Assembly: GCA_018623955.1 (NCBI GenBank)
Contig: JAAZUX010000067.1
Coordinates: forward strand, 1-5,492
Length of the DNA stretch: 5,492 nt
From: Flavobacteriaceae bacterium
GTDB lineage: Bacteria; Bacteroidota; Bacteroidia; Flavobacteriales; Flavobacteriaceae
Direction of reading: 5' to 3'
Numbering within the stretch: the stretch's first letter is position 1; each line of letters begins with the position of its first letter. This document shows positions 1 through 5,094 of this stretch, piece by piece. The notes beneath the pieces are model-generated. The model ran no database searches. It was given only the letters and a program-made list of their open reading frames with translations, and was not told where the DNA came from. The translations under genes were made by a program, and so were the position numbers.

Positions 1-1
1 C

Positions 2-1198
2 CTCTCTTTTTTATTCATGCAGTTTCCTTTGGTTGCCCAAGTTTCGGGGGATTCTCTGTCTACTCCTGGTCATTCCAACACCAATAAATTCAAACAGCTA
101 AAAGAGGAGTTGGCTACGCCCAACAGTTTCAGGACCGCTTCTGGTGCACCCGGTAGAGACTATTACCAACAAAAGGTGGACTACGTCATGGACATTGAGT
201 TGGATGACGAAAACCAAAAGATTTACGGTGAGGAAGAAATTACCTACACCAATAATTCACCCGACGAATTGAGTTATTTGTGGATTCAGTTGGATCAAAA
301 TATTCGTAAAAAAGATGCTCCTGCATTGGAAAAAAATGGTGAAGGTGCCGAGCCCATTCTACGTGTAGAAACCTTTGTCAATACATTTTTTAAAGAACCT
401 TTTGATGGAGGCTTCAATATCGATTGGGTAAAAGATTCCAATGGAGTCCCCCTAAGACACACCATCAACATGACCATGATGCGGGTGGATTTACCCCGAC
501 CCTTAAAAAGTGGAGATCAATTCAAATTTTCAATCAAGTGGTGGTACAACATCAATAACCATGTGGAAAATCGTGCCCGTTCGGGATATGAGTATTTTCC
601 TAAAGATGGCAACCGTGCCTATGTAATCGCTCAGTTCTTCCCCAGATTAGCCGTTTACAACGATGTAGAGGGTTGGCAAAATCATCAGTTTTGGGGCAAT
701 GGAGAGTTTGCACTCAACTTTGGAGATTATACTGTGAGATTAACAGTTCCTGCGGATCATGTGGTTGAGGCTACGGGTCAGTTGCAAAATCCCAAAGATG
801 TTCTCTCTCGTGAGGAACTCAAAAGGTATCGTCAAGCCCAAACTTCTTTTGACAAACCCGTAATCATTGTTACCGAAGAGGAAGCCATAGCGCGAGAAAA
901 AAGCATTTCAAAAAAGAAAAAAACCTGGGAATTTAAAGCCGAAAACGTCCGGGACTTTGGATTTGCGACTTCCAGAAAATTCATCTGGGAGATGATGGCC
1001 GTCAAATTGGGAGGAAAGAACGTGATGGCGGTATCCCTTTATCCCAAAGAAGGTAACCCCCTTTGGGAAGAGTATTCCACCAAAGCGGTTGTTCAAACCC
1101 TCAAAACCTATTCCCATCATACTTTTGATTATCCCTATCCCAAGGCCGTATCGGTTCATGCCAAAAACCAAGGGATGGAGTATCCCATGATTTGTTAG
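2..1198 (+). CDS. M1 peptidase, N-terminal part up to the TAG
   Basis: This is what would be made if TAG at 1196-1198 terminates translation: the end of a signal peptide, the N-terminal beta-sandwich domain and the start of the catalytic domain, ending at GMEYPMIC. It includes the GMEYP strand that binds the substrate N-terminus, equivalent to GAMEN in other M1 enzymes. It lacks HEXXH and both other zinc ligands, so the product would be catalytically dead and probably unstable. A basic, lysine-rich segment around residues 295-305 (SISKKKK) lies in a predicted insertion of the beta domain. The start codon is not in the window. A shorter start at 17 would remove most of the signal peptide and is therefore unlikely. 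Confidence 0.75.
   Translation, partial: LSFLFMQFPLVAQVSGDSLSTPGHSNTNKFKQLKEELATPNSFRTASGAPGRDYYQQKVDYVMDIELDDENQKIYGEEEITYTNNSPDELSYLWIQLDQNIRKKDAPALEKNGEGAEPILRVETFVNTFFKEPFDGGFNIDWVKDSNGVPLRHTINMTMMRVDLPRPLKSGDQFKFSIKWWYNINNHVENRARSGYEYFPKDGNRAYVIAQFFPRLAVYNDVEGWQNHQFWGNGEFALNFGDYTVRLTVPADHVVEATGQLQNPKDVLSREELKRYRQAQTSFDKPVIIVTEEEAIAREKSISKKKKTWEFKAENVRDFGFATSRKFIWEMMAVKLGGKNVMAVSLYPKEGNPLWEEYSTKAVVQTLKTYSHHTFDYPYPKAVSVHAKNQGMEYPMIC
1196..1198 (+). other. In-frame amber codon inside the M1 peptidase
   Basis: TAG stands between TGT (Cys393) and AAT, in the run C-TAG-NYGRP. A single G-to-A change from TGG (Trp) would create it. From memory of the family, an aromatic residue is usual here, but that is not shown by this window. 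TAG serves as the ordinary stop of the three genes ending at 2640, 2637 and 3290, so the codon is not reassigned in this genome. Confidence 0.9.
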
Positions 1199-1252
1199 AA
1201 TTACGGACGACCCGATGAGGACGGATCCTACTCAGATTCCGAAAAGTTTGGT

Positions 1253-2278
1253 ATGATCAGCGTGATCATCCACGAAATTGGACACAATTTTTTCCCGATG
1301 ATCGTCAATTCTGATGAAAGACAATGGGGTTGGATGGACGAAGGTTTAGATACTTTTATGCAATATCTTACCGAGCAGGAATTTGCTAAAACCCATCCCA
1401 ATTCAATTGTAGGTTTGGAAAAATATCCCTCCAGAAGGGGAGAACCCAAAGCCATTGTAAATTATATGTCTGGAGATCAGAGTTTTTTGGCTCCCATCAT
1501 GTCCAATCCTGAGAATGTTTATCAGTTGGGGCCCAATGCCTATGGAAAACCCGCTACAGCACTCAATATTTTGAGGGAAACCGTTATGGGTAGAGATTTA
1601 TTCGATCACGCTTTTAAAACCTACTCCCAGAGGTGGATGTTCAAACACCCCACTCCAGCAGATTTTTTCAGAACCATGGAAGACGCCTCTGCCGTAGACT
1701 TAGATTGGTTTTGGAGAGGATGGTTTTATACTACAGACTATGTAGATATTGGGGTTAAAGCGGTCAAACAATTTTTTGTTTCCGATCAACCAAATAAGGA
1801 GGTCCTAGAAATGCTTAAAAATTATGGTATGACTCAGGCCGATTTGCCTCCGGTGGTTTATACAATGGTCGAAGATGATGAAGATTTCAATTCAGAGTAC
1901 AAATCCGGAAGTCCTATTGACCACTCCAAGAATCTGAAAGCTTATATGGATCAAAATTCTGGTGAATCGGATTCTTCGATCAAAATCCCCAAAAACTTTT
2001 ACGAAATTACTTTCGAAAAACCTGGAGGTTTGGTAATGCCACTTATTGTAGATTTTACCTATGGTGATGGTTCTACAGAACGCGTTAAATATCCGGTTCA
2101 GGTGTGGCGAAAAAACGATAATGAAGTGAAAAAGGTTGTTGTAACCGACAAGGAGATCATTGGTATTGAGGTTGATCCCGATTTAGAGACTGCCGATGTA
2201 GACCTTTCCAATAACGGCTGGCCCAAAGAACAGCAAATGTCTGAGTTCGATCAATTCAAAGCTAAGATGAAAAATTAA
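1253..2278 (+). CDS. M1 peptidase, C-terminal catalytic part after the TAG
   Basis: This is the catalytic half downstream of the TAG, in the same frame; the homologous reading frame actually resumes at 1199 with NYGRPDEDG. From the ATG at 1253 it carries HEIGH at residues 7-11, the glutamate ligand at residue 30 (WMDEG), NAYGKP with the probable catalytic tyrosine at 97, a helical segment ending WFWRGWFYTTDYVDIG near 157-172, and a C-terminal beta-rich tail. The sequence before this ATG is GATTCCGAAAAGTTTGGT, with no recognisable promoter or ribosome site, so independent translation is unlikely. Without the N-terminal domain and GMEYP motif it would not make a complete M1 active-site cleft. 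No second lesion is seen through to the TAA at 2276-2278. Confidence 0.7.
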   Translation: MISVIIHEIGHNFFPMIVNSDERQWGWMDEGLDTFMQYLTEQEFAKTHPNSIVGLEKYPSRRGEPKAIVNYMSGDQSFLAPIMSNPENVYQLGPNAYGKPATALNILRETVMGRDLFDHAFKTYSQRWMFKHPTPADFFRTMEDASAVDLDWFWRGWFYTTDYVDIGVKAVKQFFVSDQPNKEVLEMLKNYGMTQADLPPVVYTMVEDDEDFNSEYKSGSPIDHSKNLKAYMDQNSGESDSSIKIPKNFYEITFEKPGGLVMPLIVDFTYGDGSTERVKYPVQVWRKNDNEVKKVVVTDKEIIGIEVDPDLETADVDLSNNGWPKEQQMSEFDQFKAKMKN

Positions 2279-2287
2279 ACCTTTATT

Positions 2288-2310
2288 ATGATAAACATCA
2301 TTTTATTTTG
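2288..2310 (+). terminator. Weak terminator-like hairpin after the M1 peptidase
   Basis: ATGAT (2288-2292) and ATCAT (2297-2301) can form a 5-bp stem with an AAAC loop, followed by TTTATTTTG. It lies 10 bp past the peptidase stop, where a terminator would be expected. The stem is short and has one G-C pair, so it may be inefficient and allow read-through into tatA. Confidence 0.3.
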
Positions 2311-2325
2311 AATTTTCATCCATCA

Positions 2326-2352
2326 TTGGTTGTTTACCATTTTATATCTTTG
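2326..2352 (+). promoter_or_regulatory. Putative Bacteroidota-type promoter for tatA
   Basis: TATCTTTG at 2345-2352 matches the Bacteroidota -7 consensus TAnnTTTG exactly. The best -33 candidate is TTG at 2326-2328, with a 16-bp spacer, slightly under the usual 17-23. The -7 box ends 15 bp before the tatA ATG, giving a leader of about ten bases. It suggests tatA is transcribed on its own and not only from the peptidase promoter. Confidence 0.5.
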
Positions 2353-2367
2353 TCAAAAAAATAACCC

Positions 2368-2640
2368 ATGTTTCTTTTTATCAGCGGTGCTGAAATTGTA
2401 TTTATATTTTTTATCGTACTGCTTATTTTTGGTGCCGATAAAATCCCTTCCATTGCAAGAACATTGGCCAAGGGGGTTAATCAGGTGAGGAACGCTACCA
2501 ATGAAATTAAAACAGAAATTCAAAAATCTGTTGACACAAAAAATCCTGCGGGTGGCGTGGGTAAAGAATTAAAAAACCAAGTGGATCAGGTCAAAGAGGA
2601 TTTTGATGAGTTGACCGATTCGATCAAAAGAGACCTCTAG
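2368..2640 (+). CDS. tatA: Twin-arginine translocase subunit, TatA/TatE family
   Basis: TatA/E proteins oligomerise in the inner membrane with TatC to export folded proteins carrying twin-arginine signal peptides. The 90-residue protein has the family layout: a short outer N-terminus, one membrane helix (about 5-21, GAEIVFIFFIVLLI) with polar E9 near its start, an FG hinge at 21-22 followed by ADKIP, an amphipathic helix (about 25-45) and a charged, Lys/Glu/Asp-rich tail. The length is typical. TatA, TatE and TatB are hard to separate by sequence; the short length and the FGADKIP hinge favour TatA/E. No tatC is in the window. The start at 2368 is supported by an exact -7 box 15 bp upstream. 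The stop TAG (2638-2640) overlaps the stop of the convergent methyltransferase gene. Confidence 0.92.
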   Translation: MFLFISGAEIVFIFFIVLLIFGADKIPSIARTLAKGVNQVRNATNEIKTEIQKSVDTKNPAGGVGKELKNQVDQVKEDFDELTDSIKRDL

Positions 2641-3281
2641 ATTTTTCGACAAATCATCAGACCGTCTCTGATGGGAAGTAGCAAGGTTTCTACTTTTTTC
2701 TCAGTGATTACTTTATCGTTAAAATTTTTGAGTCCCAAAGTTTCCAAATCCTTATTGGGAAGGTTTTTATGAAGTACCTTGCCGCTCCATAAAACATTAT
2801 CTGCAATGATGATCCCACCCGTATTTAATTTGGGAAGGATGAGATCAAAATAATGACTGTAGTTGGACTTGTCTGCATCGATAAATACCAAATCAAAATT
2901 AAAATCAAGTTTTGGAATGATTTTTTTTGCGTCACCCTGATGTGAAAAGATTTGATCTTTGTAGTCACTCTTGTCAAAATATTTTTTTTGAAAATCAAAT
3001 AATTCCTCGTTGATTTCGATGGTGTGGATGGAGCCATTTTTTCCCAATCCTTCAGCCAAACATAGGGTGGCATAGCCCGTATATGTCCCTACTTCAAGTA
3101 TTTTTTCGGGTCGTATCAATTGGGAGATCAAACTTAAAAACCTGCCCTGTAAATGACCACTGATCATTCTGGGTTGCAATATTTTTTGATGGGTTTCCCT
3201 TTGTAGAGCTTTCAGCAACTTGGATTCCTCCTGGGAATGGCTTTCGGCATATTGCATGATGTCATCATTGATAAAATCCAT
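2637..3281 (-). CDS. SAM-dependent class I O-methyltransferase (caffeoyl-CoA OMT-like, COG4122 type)
   Basis: This is a cytosolic, probably metal-dependent O-methyltransferase of the caffeoyl-CoA/catechol family, moving a methyl group from S-adenosylmethionine to a catechol-like hydroxyl. Its natural substrate is unknown. In the 214 residues: an N-terminal cap helix region with RETHQKILQPRMISG (28-42), SAM motif I ILEVGTYTGYAT (61-72), the acidic end of strand 2 at HTIEIN (86-91), GDAKKIIP (117-123), and the signature FIDADK (133-138). D135 together with D161-N162 in ADNVLW matches the three metal ligands of the plant enzymes. The length is normal for the bacterial family. It begins 8 bp after the flavin reductase stop, so the two are almost certainly co-transcribed. 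A bacterial homologue in this family says little about phenylpropanoid metabolism, so the plant-derived name should not be taken literally. Confidence 0.9.
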   Translation of the reverse strand: MDFINDDIMQYAESHSQEESKLLKALQRETHQKILQPRMISGHLQGRFLSLISQLIRPEKILEVGTYTGYATLCLAEGLGKNGSIHTIEINEELFDFQKKYFDKSDYKDQIFSHQGDAKKIIPKLDFNFDLVFIDADKSNYSHYFDLILPKLNTGGIIIADNVLWSGKVLHKNLPNKDLETLGLKNFNDKVITEKKVETLLLPIRDGLMICRKI

Positions 3282-3289
3282 CCTAGGGT

Positions 3290-3922
3290 CTAGCTTTTTT
3301 TCACGATTTCTTTGGGTCTAGCATATTCCAGTCTTTTTTGCAACTGAGGCAGTGCGTATCCATCAAGCCCGTTTATGGCAACCACTTCTCCCGATTCTAA
3401 TTTGACCCAGCCATCTGTCTGTAGGAGTTGATCCTCAACAAAAACATGCTCTATAGCAGCTATAATCAGTACACAGCCGTTTTCTTTGATATCGTATTCA
3501 TTGAGGTAACGACATCCCAAACCAATGGGGGAGCCCTTCACAAATGGAGCGTGCCAATCCAGCCTGTACTCTGATTCCAACTGGGTTTGATCAAATTCCG
3601 AAATGTTTTCATCATATTTCGCACTGGTGTGATGGGCTTGCTCAATTTGTCCCAATGAGACATGGTTTACGGTAAAGACTTTATTTTCTTTAATGTTTTT
3701 GTAGGTGTCGCGAGGAACTGTATTGGGACGCAAGGTAAAGTGAAGTAGAGCGGGACTGCTCCCTAAGTGAGTGATGGAACTGAATATGGCAACATTTTCC
3801 TCTCCAGAGTTGGATCTTGTTCCGATCAAATTGGCCGACTTATAGCCGGTAATGCTGTTGATCAAATTGAGACGATAGAGTTTTGAAAACCCCTCGATAT
3901 CATTGGTGTTGAAATGCTGCAT
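3290..3922 (-). CDS. Flavin reductase-like, FMN-binding split-barrel protein
   Basis: Members of the flavin reductase-like family bind FMN in a split beta barrel and either reduce free flavin with NAD(P)H or act as flavoredoxin-type electron carriers. The 210-residue protein shows the family pattern: a TRSNSGEENVAIFSS segment (35-49), the flavin-phosphate loop region with HFTLRP (61-66), then RDTYKNIKENKVFTVN (71-86), and a later SPIGLGCRYL core (131-140) followed by EHVFVED (158-164). There is no signal peptide, so it is cytosolic. Only 9 bp separate it from the small membrane protein upstream and 8 bp from the methyltransferase downstream. The context does not reveal a partner oxygenase. 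The family call is firm; which donor or acceptor it uses cannot be read from sequence. Confidence 0.88.
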   Translation of the reverse strand: MQHFNTNDIEGFSKLYRLNLINSITGYKSANLIGTRSNSGEENVAIFSSITHLGSSPALLHFTLRPNTVPRDTYKNIKENKVFTVNHVSLGQIEQAHHTSAKYDENISEFDQTQLESEYRLDWHAPFVKGSPIGLGCRYLNEYDIKENGCVLIIAAIEHVFVEDQLLQTDGWVKLESGEVVAINGLDGYALPQLQKRLEYARPKEIVKKS

Positions 3923-3931
3923 TTTGAGTAT

Positions 3932-4141
3932 TTAAGGATTGGATTGTTTGTCAAAATATAAGATGGCGGCCAACAAACCAATTACAATAACGACTAAGCC
4001 AGTAATAAAAAGGTAATGATCCGATATGGCATTGGTAGATAAAAAACCGTCTTGAGTTACTTTTTGATCGACAAATCGAATGACAATCCCCAAGGGAATC
4101 AACAGGAGTATAAATCTAAATTTCTTTAATTTTTCTTTCAT
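3932..4141 (-). CDS. Small two-helix membrane protein, unrecognised
   Basis: I do not recognise this 69-residue protein. It has a basic start (MKEKLKKFRF), a hydrophobic segment at about 9-22 (FRFILLLIPLGIVI), a polar stretch of about 20 residues (FVDQKVTQDGFLSTNAISDH) and a second hydrophobic helix at about 43-63, then a short charged tail (FDKQSNP). The lysine-rich N-terminus predicts both ends in the cytoplasm with a short periplasmic loop. It is 9 bp upstream of the flavin reductase and 53 bp downstream of the four-cysteine protein, in the same direction, which supports it being real. No good promoter is seen just upstream, so it is probably read from the promoter at 4487-4520. Confidence 0.72.
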   Translation of the reverse strand: MKEKLKKFRFILLLIPLGIVIRFVDQKVTQDGFLSTNAISDHYLFITGLVVIVIGLLAAILYFDKQSNP

Positions 4142-4194
4142 AAAAGGTTTTATAGAGTCGAATGCTCTAAAATATAAAAAACCAAACTACTAAT

Positions 4195-4473
4195 TCATGT
4201 CGACTTTAAAGAATCCATTTTTATCTCAGGATGATCGAATTCAAAAGATTCTATGCATTTGAGGTGGGCATTTTCGAAATCTTCGAATGTATCCATGCAA
4301 TTTTTTACTGATGGCATTTTGCTTTTGTTGTCCAGAAAACTTTCATTACTCAGTATTTCGGTACACAAACATGCATCCGCTTCTTTGATAGCACCATCGG
4401 TCTGAATGATAAAGATCAAGAGTATCAGGGAGACGATGACACCCAGAACTAAAGTTTTATTGCTCATTTTCAT
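4195..4473 (-). CDS. Small exported or membrane-anchored four-cysteine protein, unrecognised
   Basis: This 92-residue protein matches no family I know. An N-terminal hydrophobic segment (about 7-23, TLVLGVIVSLILLIFII) after Met-Lys-Met-Ser-Asn-Lys predicts a membrane anchor or uncleaved signal, with the rest outside the cytoplasm. The outer part is acidic and holds four cysteines: C35 and C37 as a CxC pair (ACLCTE), then C59 and C73. The even number and outside location fit two disulfides; metal binding is possible but unsupported. There is no lipobox: no Cys follows the helix directly. Met1 and Met3 are both possible starts; Met1 is listed. It is the first gene of the four-gene minus-strand run and has a promoter-like pair of boxes directly upstream. 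Confidence 0.68.
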   Translation of the reverse strand: MKMSNKTLVLGVIVSLILLIFIIQTDGAIKEADACLCTEILSNESFLDNKSKMPSVKNCMDTFEDFENAHLKCIESFEFDHPEIKMDSLKST

Positions 4474-4486
4474 TCTGCATTAGTAG

Positions 4487-4520
4487 TAAAGATAACTATT
4501 GCCATTAAAATTGTTACAAA
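4487..4520 (-). promoter_or_regulatory. Putative promoter of the four-gene minus-strand run
   Basis: On the minus strand, TTTG (4520-4517) is followed after 22 bp by TATCTTTA (4494-4487), a 7-of-8 match to TAnnTTTG. Transcription would begin around 4482, about ten bases before the ATG at 4473. The -33 box is part of the T-run of the terminator at 4517-4553. Confidence 0.5.
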
Positions 4521-4553
4521 AAAATTGGGCGGGTTGAAGAGACCCGCCCAATT
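4517..4553 (-). terminator. Strong intrinsic terminator for minus-strand transcription
   Basis: AATTGGGCGGGT (4523-4534) and ACCCGCCCAATT (4542-4553) form a perfect 12-bp stem around a 7-base loop. Read on the minus strand the hairpin runs directly into TTTTTTTG (4524-4517); read on the plus strand it is followed by CACGAAATAA, with no T-run. It therefore ends transcripts coming from the right, yet no protein gene on that strand lies to its right within the window. Confidence 0.82.
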
Positions 4554-4633
4554 CACGAAATAATAAAAAAACCAAACAATTAAATTAACTAAATTAAGTA
4601 TGAACTAGTGTGTTGTGTTATTACTTAATCCTG
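4517..4633 (-). ncRNA. Candidate small RNA (or leader RNA), about 115 nt
   Basis: A promoter-like pair (4666-4637) and a strong terminator (4553-4517) bracket a stretch with no worthwhile ORF on the minus strand. The predicted RNA would start near 4633. Near its 5' end, bases 4631-4622 and 4600-4591 can pair as a 10-bp stem (8 Watson-Crick plus 2 G-U) with a 21-base loop. The G-U pairs work only in the minus-strand RNA, which favours this orientation. An AT-rich single-stranded linker then leads to the terminator hairpin. It could be a free small RNA or an attenuated leader of the gene at 4473. I could not match it to a known RNA family from memory. Confidence 0.35.
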
Positions 4634-4685
4634 ATGTAAAAGTATAACGCTTTAATCAATCTCAAAGCATAAAATTCTTTTACAT
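4634..4685. repeat. 9-bp inverted repeat around the small-RNA promoter
   Basis: ATGTAAAAG (4634-4642) and CTTTTACAT (4677-4685) are perfect inverted copies. Their centres are 43 bp apart, about four helical turns. One copy overlaps the -7 box and the other lies upstream of the -33 box. This could be a paired operator or chance in AT-rich DNA. Confidence 0.35.
4637..4666 (-). promoter_or_regulatory. Putative promoter of the candidate small RNA
   Basis: On the minus strand, TTTG (4666-4663) and TACTTTTA (4644-4637) are separated by 18 bp, within the 17-23 expected for Bacteroidota, with a 7-of-8 match at -7. The final A in place of G also occurs in the boxes proposed for the 4473 gene and the tRNA. 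Confidence 0.42.
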
Positions 4686-4917
4686 AATCGTTTTTATGAC
4701 TTACATAAAATAGTTGTCAGGATTTTTTCAAATCTTTAATCAGGAAGATTGATATTGAAAAATTCGCAATAAATTAACGATATTCATAAATTTTATATTT
4801 CAAAAAAAGCTTTTCTGCTTGATTTGATAACAATAATTTAACCTTTTGTTGTTATTTTTGAAAAATCCGTATATGAATTAAGGACAAAACTTTATTCAAA
4901 CAAGCAAAGCTATTTAT
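4686..4917. other. AT-rich gene-free stretch before the tRNA promoter
   Basis: No ORF of useful length is seen on either strand. There are several short symmetric elements: AATCTT/AAGATT (4731-4736 with 4745-4750), the palindrome AAAAGCTTTT (4805-4814), and GATAACAA/TTGTTATT (4826-4833 with 4849-4856, one G-T pair). TCAGGATT (4717-4724) is the inverse of AATCCTGA at 4627-4634. None forms a convincing known element, and no promoter facing a protein gene was found. Confidence 0.5.
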
Positions 4918-4948
4918 TTTGGTACTCTTTATTGATTGCTTAATTTTA
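4918..4948 (+). promoter_or_regulatory. Putative tRNA-Val promoter
   Basis: TTTG (4918-4921) and TAATTTTA (4941-4948) are separated by 19 bp, with 7 of 8 matches to the -7 consensus. The -7 box ends 10 bp before the mature tRNA 5' end, placing the start a few bases upstream of the tRNA, as expected for a short pre-tRNA leader. Confidence 0.6.
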
Positions 4949-4958
4949 CTCGCTCAAT

Positions 4959-5033
4959 GGGTGTTTAGCTCAGTTGGTTTAGAGCGCTACCTTGACAGGG
5001 TAGAAGTCGGGGGTTCGAATCCCTCAACACCCA
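4959..5033 (+). tRNA. tRNA-Val (anticodon GAC)
   Basis: This is a full 75-base cloverleaf. The acceptor arm GGGTGTT (4959-4965) pairs perfectly with AACACCC (5026-5032), with discriminator A5033. The D stem is GCTC/GAGC (4968-4971, 4982-4985). The anticodon stem is CTACC/GGTAG (4987-4991, 4999-5003) with loop TTGACAG, placing GAC at 4994-4996 after T33. The variable loop is AAGTC and the T arm is GGGGG-TTCGAAT-CCCTC. The anticodon decodes valine GUC and GUU codons. The 3' CCA is not encoded (CAA follows A5033), so it must be added by the CCA-adding enzyme. It stands alone with its own promoter and terminator. Confidence 0.97.
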
Positions 5034-5034
5034 C

Positions 5035-5065
5035 AAAGGTTCACAGAGATTGTGAGCCTTTTTTT
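5035..5065 (+). terminator. Intrinsic terminator of tRNA-Val
   Basis: AAAGGTTCAC (5035-5044) pairs with GTGAGCCTTT (5052-5061), ten pairs including one T-G, around a 7-base loop. A run of seven T (5059-5065) follows the GC part of the stem. It begins one base after the discriminator position, so the tRNA is a single-gene transcription unit. Confidence 0.88.
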
Positions 5066-5073
5066 ATGCCCTA

Positions 5074-5094
5074 TGTCGACCTATTGTCGACCTA
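5074..5094. repeat. Tandem direct repeat TGTCGACCTA, two copies
   Basis: Two perfect 10-base copies (5074-5083 and 5085-5094) are one base apart, giving an 11-bp period, about one helical turn. Each contains the palindrome GTCGAC. The repeat is more GC-rich than its surroundings and sits 8 bp after the tRNA terminator. It could be a protein-binding site or a trace of integration beside the tRNA; nothing else nearby decides this. Confidence 0.7.

Larger units (their letters stand above)
2..2278 (+). pseudogene. Exported M1-family zinc metallopeptidase, interrupted by one in-frame TAG (5' end outside window)
   Basis: This is a family M1 (gluzincin, clan MA) aminopeptidase-type zinc protease, probably periplasmic or secreted, removing N-terminal residues from peptides. 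The frame is open from the left edge: LSFLFMQFPLVAQ looks like the end of a signal peptide, so the ATG at 17 is probably internal and the true start is upstream. Counting from that ATG, the parts run in family order: N-terminal beta domain (about 40-260), GMEYP exopeptidase motif (386-390), HEIGH (419-423), second zinc glutamate E442 exactly 18 residues after HEIGH, and a candidate catalytic tyrosine Y509 in NAYGKP. All catalytic residues are present. The only lesion is TAG at codon 394; both sides are in the same frame and there is no frameshift. It may be a recent nonsense mutation, an assembly or base-call error, or a read-through site. Family assignment is secure; pseudogene status is not. 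Confidence 0.85.

Noticed and set aside
295..477. Minus-strand ORF of 60 codons inside the peptidase gene (also 908-1171 and 1228-1455)
   Set aside because: These are antisense to a clear M1 coding sequence and have no recognisable protein features; they are frame shadows.
1196..1198. Pyrrolysine or reassigned TAG in the peptidase
   Set aside because: TAG is the ordinary stop of three other genes here, no pyl genes are seen, and Bacteroidota are not known to use pyrrolysine.
2825..3073. Second minus-strand ORF of 82 codons within the methyltransferase gene
   Set aside because: It overlaps the SAM-binding and metal-binding motifs in another frame, and its composition is not protein-like.
4474..4958. 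CRISPR array, insertion sequence or riboswitch in the gene-free stretch
   Set aside because: There are no regularly spaced repeats, no transposase ORF with terminal inverted repeats, and no riboswitch fold that I recognise.
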